Positions 53,961-62,626 of a DNA stretch of 64,000 nucleotides are shown piece by piece. The notes under the pieces are model-generated. The model had not been told where the DNA came from and ran no database searches. It was given only the letters and a program-made list of their open reading frames with translations. Made by a program: the position numbers and the translations under genes. This stretch comes from Diphasiastrum complanatum (lineage: Eukaryota > Streptophyta > Lycopodiopsida > Lycopodiales > Lycopodiaceae), in contig CM055096.1 of NCBI GenBank assembly GCA_029204225.1, positions 70,021,444 through 70,085,443 of the forward strand, given 5' to 3'. Position 1 is the first letter of the stretch. Each line of letters starts with the position of its first letter.

Positions 53961-54500
53961 CTCCTTTCCATACTTGTATGTCGTCCACCCACAAATGTAA
54001 ATTCCTCCTTCAACTCCCAACTAGATCAGATCACCTGGAAGAAGTTAAGAGCTCTAACTTTAAGCTACCATCAACTATCCACTCTCCAAAGTCCTTCGGG
54101 ATAGTGTTCCATCTTTTCCAACTAGGAAAAGATAAGGCCAAAAGTTCTTGGGTATTCGATGCACCATTAGAGGAGTTCTAAATCCCAAAAAGACCCTTTG
54201 TAAAGATTCTTTTTATATTTTTTCTCAATTTTTTCTTACACATGGACCAATCAAAACACTCAAATTTGAAATCTACGTAACGTAACTTTTTGAATCCACA
54301 TTTTGATTCCACACTAAAAATGGCACAGGGGTTATTCAGGTCCAAACAAGCACACCACAAACGAACATACCAAACAAAGCAAACACAGAGGATCCCTCTC
54401 AAGCCACATTCCCCTTGAGACCGGACATAGGACCTTTGCCTAACCGCGCCCACACAAATCTATCACAGAATTAGCCCACGGGGAAACATCCATCCAACCA
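53961..54500 (-). other. E2 leader / deleted gag region
   Basis: On the minus strand the part 54300-54500 matches the E1 leader (GGGCGCGGYTAGGCAAAGG and onward). 53961-54300 has no gag features, so gag is deleted or too diverged. Confidence 0.5.
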
Positions 54501-54503
54501 TCT

Positions 54504-54891
54504 GTGCTTTCACCATTAAGCAGCACATTGCCTCAGTCACGCCCCACCACTTTTTGGTCGATAGCCCTTATAGCTAAACGATTGGCAGCTATCCTGCACC
54601 GGCAGCTAACCACCCGTGCTTTACAACCGAATTCGAGCAGCATCTCTGTATCAATGGTTAACCCGTACAGTTCGAATATGTCGCACCGCACCCCACAAGG
54701 CACAGACCGTGCTTTCACCAACCTAATGGTAGCACACTGCCTCATCTGTCCTACGTGCAGATGGCGCCAGGTCCGAACCGCGGAAACTGACCATGCTTAC
54801 ACCTCGAGGGCAGCACTTTGACTCATCAAGTCTCCCGTTCTGCCGACCATCCCGACCGTGGACGCACCCGTGCTTACACTGTGGGCAGCAC
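54504..54891 (-). other. E2 leader stem-loop array (five units)
   Basis: Arms at 54870-54891, 54793-54816, 54709-54735, about 54616-54643 and 54504-54526. Loops include CTCGAG (second), CGAATTCG (fourth) and TTAA (fifth). The third loop has decayed to CCTAATGG. Confidence 0.75.
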
Positions 54892-54967
54892 CTTGCGCAA
54901 CGGTTGTCCTGACAAATCCCAAAACGTGGCCATCCCTGTGAGACTTGCGTAGTTGACCGGCTAGTCG

Positions 54968-54979
54968 ACTCTGATACCA
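54968..54979 (-). other. E2 primer-binding site
   Basis: The minus strand reads TGGTATCAGAGT, one mismatch from the usual tRNA-iMet site, two bases inside LTR-A. Confidence 0.8.
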
Positions 54980-54981
54980 CA

Positions 54982-55880
54982 TGTTGCGCCGGTGCCTCAA
55001 AGGGCACTGGGACTTGAGCGGTTTCCCCAACACGCGCTTAAGTCTAACATTCATCCATCATGCACTTACGTAAAAGCCAACTCAGAAACTTAACAAGCTT
55101 AACCATTCAGACTTAAGAAAACTGGAATCCCAACCAACCCGAAAGCCAACTCAGAATCCGTCCCAAAAAGGTAACCAAAGGCAAAGACAAGCCACACATG
55201 AAACCCAAGGCATAGTGGTCACCAAACTGACCGATTGGCATAGCAGCAAGCCCCTTAGGCGCCAGCGACACAAAAAGGTTGTAGTAAGGGTCTTTCCACT
55301 TGGACCAATCCCGGAGGCGAAACCGAAATGGTAATCATCCCCAAGGATCAACTGTATTAGATTTGGAAGAGGTTACATTCATACATAGACTGACCGGTCT
55401 CGGGGCCACCAACACATGCTGGGCATTGTGCCTGGCTCGTGCTGGTAGAGGGAGCTGAGACCTGACGACTGGATTCTTGGCGCTGGTTGAGTTGCCCAAG
55501 TTTCTGTCTGCCGGACTCCCCCTATAGTTCTGCTATGATTCGGCACACCCCCTCTGTTCCGAAACATAGCTCTTTCTGGTAAAGCACGCTTTTTGGGACT
55601 TAGTTTTTATTTTGCTGATTAAGCCTGGCAAGCCTGGCAGAATCAGTCTGGCTCCCAGACATGGGTCCCGGGAGCCGTCCCTGTGGCAGAATCAACTTGC
55701 TTCCTGACTAGGCCATGACTCGAGCTCCAGAGATAGCTCATGACTTGTGACTACTTGACTGGCTCACCACAGGTCGGAGGCTCAGTCCTTGACGTTCTAA
55801 CTTGCTCTAGGACCTTAGGGAGCGTCACCCCTTAGAGTCTTACAGGGCACGCTGGGTGCACCTGAGTCAGCTTTACAACA
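54982..55880 (-). repeat. LTR-A copy (5' LTR of E2)
   Basis: 899 bp. It differs from 49884-50801 by scattered bases and by lacking a segment of about 20 bp (ATGTCGATGACAGGGACCC region). Confidence 0.87.
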
Positions 55881-56205
55881 GTGAAAGCACGGTCTGTGCC
55901 TTGTGGGGTGCGGGGCGACATATTCAAACTGTACGAGCTAACCATTGATACAGAGATGCTGCTCAAATTTGGGTGGTTAGCTGTCGGTGCGTGATAGTTG
56001 CCGATCGTTTAGCTATAAGGGCTATCGACCAGATTTGGTGGGGTGTGACTGAGGCAATGTGCTGCTTAATGGTGAAAGCACGGATAGTTGGAGGGATATT
56101 GTAGCGCAGGCATCCCAAAGGGAGCTGGGAACCACGACTTAGCTTCCCAGCCTTCAACTCTTACCATCCAAACCCACTTGACATACAAGCGGCCAACTCG
56201 CCAAC

Positions 56206-57121
56206 TGTTGTAAAGCTGACTCGAGTGCACCCAACGTGCCCTGTAAGACTCAAAGGGGTGACACTCTGGTCCCAAAGCAAGTTAGAACGTCAAGGACTGA
56301 GCCTCCGACATGTGGTGAGCCAGTCAAGTAGTTACAAAGTCATGAGCTAGCCCTGGAGCTCGAGTCATGGCCTAGTCAGGAAAGCAAGTTGATTCGGCCG
56401 CCGGGACGGATCCCGGGACCCATGTCCGGGAGCCAGACTGATTCTGCCAGGCTTGCCAAGCTTAATCAGCAAAATAAAAACTAAGTCCTAAAAAGCGTGC
56501 TTTACCAGAAAGCACTATGTTTCAAACCAGAGGGGGTGCGCCGAATCACAGCAGAACTATAGGGGGAGTCCGACAGACAGAAACTTGGGCAGCTCAACCA
56601 ACGCCAGGAATCTAGTCGCCAGGTCTCAGCTCCCTCTACCAGCACGAGCCAGGCACAATGCCCAGCACGTGTTGGTGGCCCTGAGACCGGTCAGTCTATG
56701 TATGGATGTAACCTCTTCCAAATCTAATAAAGTTGATCCATGAGGATGATTACCATTTCGGTTTCGCCTCCGGGACTGGTCCAAGTGGAAGGACCCTTAC
56801 TACAACCTTTTTGCGTCGCTGGCGCCTAAGGGTCCCGGTCATCGACATGGGGCTTGCCGCTATGCCAATGGGTCAGTTTGGCGACCACTATGCCTTGGGT
56901 TTCATGTGTAGCTTGTCTTTGCCTTTGGTTACCTTTTGGGGACGGATTCTGAGTTGGCTTTCGGGTTGGTTGGGATTCCAGTTTTCTTAAGTCTGAATGG
57001 TTAAGCTTGTTACGTTTTTGAGTTGGCTTTTACGTAAGTGCATGATGGATGAATGTTAGACTTAAGCGAGTGTTGGAGAAACTGCTCAAGTCCCAGCGCC
57101 CTTTGAGACGCCGGCGCAACA
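56206..57121 (+). repeat. E1 5' LTR (LTR-A)
   Basis: 916 bp, TGTTGTAAAGCTGACTC...CCGGCGCAACA. Confidence 0.92.
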
Positions 57122-57123
57122 AG

Positions 57124-57135
57124 TGGTATCAGAGC
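57124..57135 (+). other. E1 primer-binding site (tRNA-iMet)
   Basis: TGGTATCAGAGC two bases after the 5' LTR. Confidence 0.9.
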
Positions 57136-57211
57136 CGACTAGCCGGTCAGCTACGCAAGTCTCACAGGGATGGCCACATTTTGGGATTTGTCAGGACAAC
57201 CGTTGCGCAAG

Positions 57212-57597
57212 GTGCTGCCCATAGTGTAAGCACGGGTGCATCCACGGTCGGGGTGGTCAGCAGAACGGGGGACTTGATGAGTCAAAGTGCTGCCCTCGAG
57301 ATGTAAGCACGGTCAGTTCTCGCGGTTCGGGCCTGGCGCTGTCTGCACGTAGGACGGATGAGGCAAAGTGCTGCCTAGATAGGTGAAAGCACGGTCTGTA
57401 CCTTGTGGGGTGCGGTGCGACATATTCGAACTGTACGGGTTAACCATTGATACAGAGATGCTGCTCGAATTCGGGTGTAAAGCACGGGTGAATAGCTGCC
57501 GGTGCGGGATAGCTGCCGATCGTTTAGCTATAAGGGCTATCGACCAAAAAGTGGTGGGGCATGACTGAGGCAATGTGCTGCTTAATGGTGAAAGCAC
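57212..57597 (+). other. E1 leader stem-loop array (five units)
   Basis: Arms GTGCT...AGCAC at 57212-57216/57229-57233, 57287-57291/57306-57310, 57368-57372/57388-57392, 57459-57462/57481-57484 (four-base arms TGCT/AGCA) and 57575-57579/57593-57597. Each closing arm is followed by GG. Loops of units 2, 4 and 5 contain CTCGAG, CGAATTCG and TTAA; unit 3 has CCTAGATAGG. The remaining leader to 57943 has no repeat. Confidence 0.8.
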
Positions 57598-57943
57598 GGA
57601 TGGTTGGATGGATGTTTCCCCGTGGGCTAATTCTGTGATAGATTTGTGTGGGCGCGGCTAGGCAAAGGTCCTACGTCCGGTCTTAGTGGGGTTTGTGGCT
57701 TGAGAGGGATCCTCTGTGTTTGTTCTGGTTGGTATGGTCCGTTTGTTGTGTGCTTGCTTGGACACAAATGACCTAGTTCCTACTTGGCTCTCAGGTGATG
57801 TGGGCGTGCTAAGTTTGAGAAGGGGATATTTTCATTAAAGCTGATTTAATAAAGAAGAAAAGAGAGCTGTGGGGCCCGGCTGACAGAAGGGAGAGTTTCA
57901 AATATAGAAAGGATTGAGGCGATAATCTGTTGGAAGTACACCT

Positions 57944-58981
57944 TTGACTATAATGGAGGACCATCTTGAAGAGTTACGAGCATTGACGGACGGAGAAGAG
58001 CTGGCTCAAGAATACAGCTCTCGCATGCATCGAGATGGCACCAAGTCCAAGTCGAGAAAGAAAGAGCGTATGCACTCCACAGTGGCGCCTCTCCAAGAAG
58101 AGATGGGTGGCCCTTCTGAACCTACACCAAGAGATGAACCCTTGCCAGAGGCGCAACAGGACCTCTTTGAAGTGAAGATGCGACAATACTTATCAAGCGC
58201 AATGACGGCTATGCTTAGCGAGGTGAAGAAGGACGGAGAAACAGAAAGGAAAGAATGGCAAACATCCTTGCGAACCATGAACCTTACTCAATTGAACCTT
58301 GCTAGAGAAATGAGAGACGGGCTAACACAGCTCGAAGCCAGGTTTGAAGAGTTGGAAGCAACTACGGGGAATGCAGTGGCGCCTCCTCCACAGATACCAA
58401 GAGAACCACGAGCGCGAAACACGGAAGGCCCAAGGAAGACTGCCAAAGTGAAAGCACCACCTACTTTCAAAGAAGAGCGTGACATTCGAGTTGTGGAAGA
58501 TTGGTTGTTTCACATGGACCATTACTTCCGTCTGATGAACACTCCTGAGGAAGAAAGAACTGACTTGGCATTAGCATATTTTGAGGGCTACACTACAAAT
58601 TGGTACCGGATGGCAGGAATGCATTTTCAGACATGGGACGCATTCAAAGCCGCGTTACGAGAGGAGTTCATACCGAAGGATTCACACATGAGATTGAGGA
58701 CAGAATTATCGGGTCTCAAACAGAAAGGTTCATTGCGAGAGTACCTCAATAAATTCAGACAGAGTGTATGGGTTATTGAAGATATGTCCGAGGCGGACAA
58801 AACTCATTACCTATTGTCTGGAATGCAATCTTGGACCCGGCGTGCGATAGACAACTACATGCCCCATGATTTCAATTCAACTATTCGAACGGCTGAAATG
58901 GTTTGTGATTATGAGAGCATATTGACACCAGCTGCTCCCGCAATCTCAACAAGAGTATTTAGTGATCCAGACCAAGTTTGA
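57944..58981 (+). CDS. E1 gag (345 residues)
   Basis: Gypsy-type gag. The N-terminal 150 residues are charged and probably coiled-coil, and a Pro/Arg-rich linker follows. The retrotrans_gag core then spans about 175-300: VVEDWLFHMDHYFRLM, YFEGYTTNWYRM, WDAFKAALREEFIP and REYLNKFRQSVWVI. It forms the particle in the cytoplasm. The ATG at 57944 is about 820 bp after the LTR; a second ATG lies at 57953. The frame ends at 58979-58981, and coding continues in another frame with the zinc knuckle. This may be programmed shifting or a mutation; I see no classic slippery heptamer. Confidence 0.85.
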   Translation: MTIMEDHLEELRALTDGEELAQEYSSRMHRDGTKSKSRKKERMHSTVAPLQEEMGGPSEPTPRDEPLPEAQQDLFEVKMRQYLSSAMTAMLSEVKKDGETERKEWQTSLRTMNLTQLNLAREMRDGLTQLEARFEELEATTGNAVAPPPQIPREPRARNTEGPRKTAKVKAPPTFKEERDIRVVEDWLFHMDHYFRLMNTPEEERTDLALAYFEGYTTNWYRMAGMHFQTWDAFKAALREEFIPKDSHMRLRTELSGLKQKGSLREYLNKFRQSVWVIEDMSEADKTHYLLSGMQSWTRRAIDNYMPHDFNSTIRTAEMVCDYESILTPAAPAISTRVFSDPDQV

Positions 58982-59784
58982 GCTTCTTTTCAAGGGGGGA
59001 CTCAGCTCTAAATGGCAACCAAGCCTCGAGTAGCGTGAACAAATTCCCAACAAAAACAGGGTTTGGCAACCAAGGCAACAATGGAGGGAACATGTTCCAG
59101 AGAAGAAACAATGTTGGACCTTCAGCTAGTCACAGCAACAACTCACCAACACTGGACAGTTCCATGCGTTGCTTCAACTGTCATCAGCAAGGTCACTCTT
59201 GGAGGTCATGCCCCAAACCATTGAATAAGCAAATCATGGCTGCCATTGAAGGATTTGATAGGATGGAGAGAGAGGCATTTGATCAAGAAGATGGTGAACA
59301 AGATGACGAAGAGGACCCAGAAACGGATTTGACGGAGTCTGACCTGAATGCCTTACAACAAATAGGGGCACTTGCGGCGTATCGTGAACATCTTATGGCG
59401 ACTCCTGCGAGAGGATCCAAGTTATTATACCTGAAAGGCTGTATTCAAGACAAAATCATTTACTTCATGGTAGACCTGGGGGCGTCACATAACTACTTGT
59501 CAGAAAAACTGACAGGGGAATTGGACATCCAATGTGAAGAAAATGTGACTCCTATTTGTGTGGAGACCGCGAAAGGTACAATGACCACTTGTAGATTGGC
59601 AACCAACTTACCAATCTCTCTGGGAGCCTGGAAGAATCGACTAACGTTCACAATCTTGAAGATGGATGCCTTCGACGCTATTTTGGGATTAAGCTGGTTT
59701 AACGAACATGTGGTGGCCTTCTTGGCAAAAGGGGTTAACCTTGTGTTATTATATAATGGTAGGAGACCTTGTGTTATTATATAA
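58978..59784 (+). pseudogene. E1 zinc knuckle and protease (damaged)
   Basis: An Asn/Ser/Gly-rich stretch leads to a zinc knuckle C-x2-C-x4-H-x4-C (CFNCHQQGHSWRSC, about 59170-59211) and an acidic linker. The retropepsin domain has FMVDLGASHNYLS at the active site: Leu replaces the Ser/Thr that normally follows the catalytic Asp. ILKMDAFDAILGLSWFNEH follows as the second motif. A 28-bp tandem duplication (59739-59766 and 59767-59794) then shifts the frame and ends the ORF early. The frame has no ATG at its start and depends on gag. Confidence 0.85.
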
Positions 59785-59794
59785 TGGTAGGAGA
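59739..59794 (+). repeat. 28-bp tandem duplication in E1 protease
   Basis: Two identical units running from CCTTGTGTTATT to GGTAGGAGA. 28 is not a multiple of three, so the duplication breaks the reading frame. Confidence 0.95.
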
Positions 59795-60193
59795 CCTTGT
59801 GTCGTCAGAGCTGTGCCAGGGGACCAACTAGAAAAGAACGACACAAATGAACCTGACCCATTTATTCCTCCCAATCTCATTCACCTCTTTAACGAAGGAC
59901 AGCCAACAGTGACAGACCAGCTGACACGGGAACAAATGGAGCCAACATTGCCTATAGTCTCTACATCAAAGGTGAATTCAAGTGCCGATGCAGAGCTCAA
60001 GGAGCTCACCTTGTGTGACCAAGCGAAAGCTCACTTCTTTAACGAAGGACATCTAACAGTGACAAACCAGCTAACGCGAGGTCAAATGGAGCCAACATTG
60101 CCTGCAATTTCTACATCAAAGGTGAATCTAAGTGCCGATGCAGAGCTCAAGGAGCTCAACCTGGACGACCAAACGAAATATCTAGAGTCCTAG
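59795..60193 (+). pseudogene. E1 tail with 150-bp (50-residue) tandem repeat
   Basis: The frame that follows protease continues from RAVPGDQLEKND and holds two 150-bp units (59888-60037, 60038-60187), each encoding FNEG...LTREQMEPTLP or LTRGQMEPTLP and SADAELKEL. It stops at 60191-60193. In intact elements RT would start near here, so this is a new 3' end after loss of RT, RNase H and integrase. Function unknown. Confidence 0.7.
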
Positions 60194-60560
60194 GGGACTC
60201 ATCCAGATGTGTGACGAAAACCACATATCTGAGGCTTAAGGGAGCCGTAAGTACCTTTATCTTTCATGTTAATAAAGTAAACCTCATTTCTCATCGAGGA
60301 GTGAGCTTCAGTCTAATGTCTAAGTGCAGCAGCTTCACACAGGTTTTACATAAGTGAACTAGATCCACACTTTTTCTGTGCTGGGTGTAAAACACAATAT
60401 CATTACTTCTATTTACAGTTGGTTTCCTTTGGCCGGTGAATCAAGCCCATGCCCTTGTATACGTGACTAAAGTCTGGCCGGTGAATTAAGCCCGTGCCAT
60501 GAGTCTTAGGTTCTAGTTTGGCCCTGATGAGGATATCAGCTTTCTCAAACGAGGGGAGGA
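60194..60560 (+). other. E1 3' untranslated region with polypurine tract
   Basis: The tract GAGGGGAGGA (60551-60560) directly precedes the 3' LTR. The last part is homologous to 50802-50880 of E2 on the minus strand. TTAATAAAGTAAAC at about 60270 is incidental. Confidence 0.75.
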
Positions 60561-61480
60561 TGTTGTAAAGCTGACTCGGGTGCACCCAGCGTGCCCTGTA
60601 AGACTCAAAGGGGTGACACTCTCTAAGGTTCCAGAGCAAGTTAGAACGTCAAGGACTGAGCCTCCGACCTGTGGTGAGCCAGTCAAGTAGTCACAAAGTC
60701 ATGAGCTAGCTCTAGAGCTCGAGTCATGGCCTAGTTAGGAAAGCAAGTTGATTCGGTCGCCGGGACGGCTCTCGGGACCCATGTCCGGGAGCCAGATGGA
60801 TTCTGCCAGGCTTGCCAGGCTTAATCAGCAAAATAAAAACTAAGTCCTAAAAAGCGTGCTTTACCAGAAAGCACTATGTTTCAAACCAGAGGGGGTGCGC
60901 CGAATCACAGCAGAACTATAGGGGGAGTCCGGCAGACAGAAACTTGGGCAGCTCAACCAGCGCCAGGAATCCAATCGCCAGGTCTTAGCTCCCTCTACCA
61001 GCACGAGCCAGGCACAATGCCCAACACGTGTTGGTGGCCTCGAGATCGGTCAGTCTATGTATGGATGTAACCTCTTCCAAATCTAATAAAGTTGATCCTT
61101 GGGGATGATTACCATTTCGGTTTCGCATCTGGGACTGGTCCAAGTGGAAGGACCCTTACTACAACCTTTTTGCGTCGCTGGCGCCTAAGGGTCCCGGTCA
61201 TCGACATGGGGCTTGCCGCTATGCCAATTGGTCAGTTTGGTGACCACTATGCCTTGGGTTTCATGTGTAGCTTGTCTTTGCCTTTGGTTACCTTTTGGGG
61301 ACGGATTCTGAGTTGGCTTTCGGGTTGTTTGGGATTCCAGTTTTCTTAAGTCTGAATGGTTAAGCTTGTTACGTTTCTGAGTTGGCTTTTATGTAAGTGC
61401 ATGATGGATGAATGTTAGACTTAAGTGCGTGTTGGGGAAACCGCTCAAGTCCCAGCGCCCTTTGAGGCGCCGGCGCAACA
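60561..61480 (+). repeat. E1 3' LTR (LTR-A)
   Basis: 920 bp, partner of 56206-57121. Confidence 0.92.
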
Positions 61481-62626
61481 CCAACAACGATCAGACTTAA
61501 CCAACTTGAAGTTCCGAAAACCAACATTGAGATCCAACCTGGTGCCATGCCAGATCGGGGTCCCGATGTTGGTGACTTCCCTGCAAGCAAGCTGCCCGAC
61601 ATACATCAAACTTAACCAACTCGAAGCTTCGTTACAACCGAGTAACATCCATTCCAAGCAAGTGGTCTTACTTACATGAGACTTAACCAATTGAAAGCTT
61701 CGTCATGAGCACTGGAAGACAACCTGGCGCCACGCCAGACTGGATAGCCATAAACAGGTAACTTCCACCCAAGCAAGCCATCCAACTCAGCCGACAGGTT
61801 ACAGCCCGTTCCCCAAGAGCTTAACCCATTCACGTTCATGCAAGGAACACTCGGAACCACAAGCCATGACAGATATGGAGACAACCAGTTCCTGGACCAA
61901 ATGGTCCCGACAGCATACCGCTGGTGCCATGGACCGAATGGTCCCGACGACATACCGTTGGCGTCCCAGGATACGACCCTCAACTATGTGCCAACTTAAA
62001 AATTTGGAAGCGGCCTTACAACTGGCGCTTTTACCGAACACTGAAACCCAGAAGGTAATCAGAGTCAGTTTGAGGAAAATCCCACTTTATTGATAAATCT
62101 GAGAAGGTTGCATTTCAAGTGTGTGACCGACCCTAGTCTTCAGGGCGCTAGCATGCCAAGGCGAGAGCCATGACAACATTCCAGCAAGGGAGGCTGAGAG
62201 TTGGTTGGAGCTCGCCTTGAGTCGCAACCCGCACTCCCCTATAGTATTGGTGGGATTCGGCACCCCCCTCATACCAAGCACTCTACCCAGGCTGGTAAAG
62301 CACATTTTTCTCTCTCTAGGATTTTCTCTTTCTAGAAAGTCATTTTCTCTCTCTATATTCTATTGATCCCCATGCTTCCTTTAATCATGCCTAGATCGTG
62401 TGAGGTGATTGCACATCGATCTGAGCTCTCTGGACTTCGCTAGAACCGATCAAAGATTTTCAGCCATAGGAACTTGGCGTCGGCTGGATTCTGTTCACAG
62501 TGGCGCCGGGAGTGGCACCGGCGCCATTGGCGCCGGAAGTAACAGGGGCGCTACTGGTGCCGGGGACAATGCTGGTGCCAGTGGTGCCGGAAGTAAAGCT
62601 TATGAAGATAGCTTTACAACAGGTAT

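Larger units (their letters stand above)
49884..55880 (-). mobile_element. E2: chromovirus (Ty3/gypsy) with LTR-A, internally rearranged
   Basis: LTRs 49884-50801 and 54982-55880. The TSD GTGAA at 49879-49883 and 55881-55885 is perfect. A minus-strand PBS at 54968-54979 has one mismatch to the usual site, and a polypurine tract (CGAGGGGAGGA) borders the 3' LTR at 50802. On the minus strand a leader with stem-loops is followed by protease (53345-53881), then a truncated LTR-B (52302-53344), then integrase and chromodomain (51042-52301). Most of gag, RT and RNase H are gone. E2 lies in the third stem-loop of E3's leader. Confidence 0.88.
56206..61480 (+). mobile_element. E1: gypsy element with LTR-A, gag-protease only
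   Basis: 5275 bp. LTRs 56206-57121 and 60561-61480, perfect TSD CCAAC (56201-56205, 61481-61485), PBS at 57124-57135, polypurine tract at 60551-60560. The uninserted site exists in LTR-B copy 1 near 48462-48475 with a single CCAAC, which confirms the insertion. The internal 3.4 kb holds a leader with five stem-loops, gag, a damaged protease and a repeat-bearing tail. RT, RNase H and integrase are absent. The two LTRs differ at several percent of sites by eye, so it is not very recent. Confidence 0.92.
56100..62621 (-). repeat. Solo LTR-B (copy 3), split by E1
   Basis: The pieces 56100-56205 and 61486-62621 make one reverse-oriented LTR-B of about 1242 bp with both termini (TGTAGCGC and AGCTTTACAACA on the plus strand). 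The flanks are GATAT (56095-56099) and GGTAT (62622-62626), a TSD with one mismatch. There is no internal region, so it is a solo LTR left by recombination. It carries the longest GGCGCCGG minisatellite of all copies (about 62499-62600). Confidence 0.8.

Noticed and set aside
58970-58990. Programmed -1 frameshift between E1 gag and protease
   Set aside because: No X-XXY-YYZ slippery heptamer or clear downstream pseudoknot is visible; mutation is equally likely.
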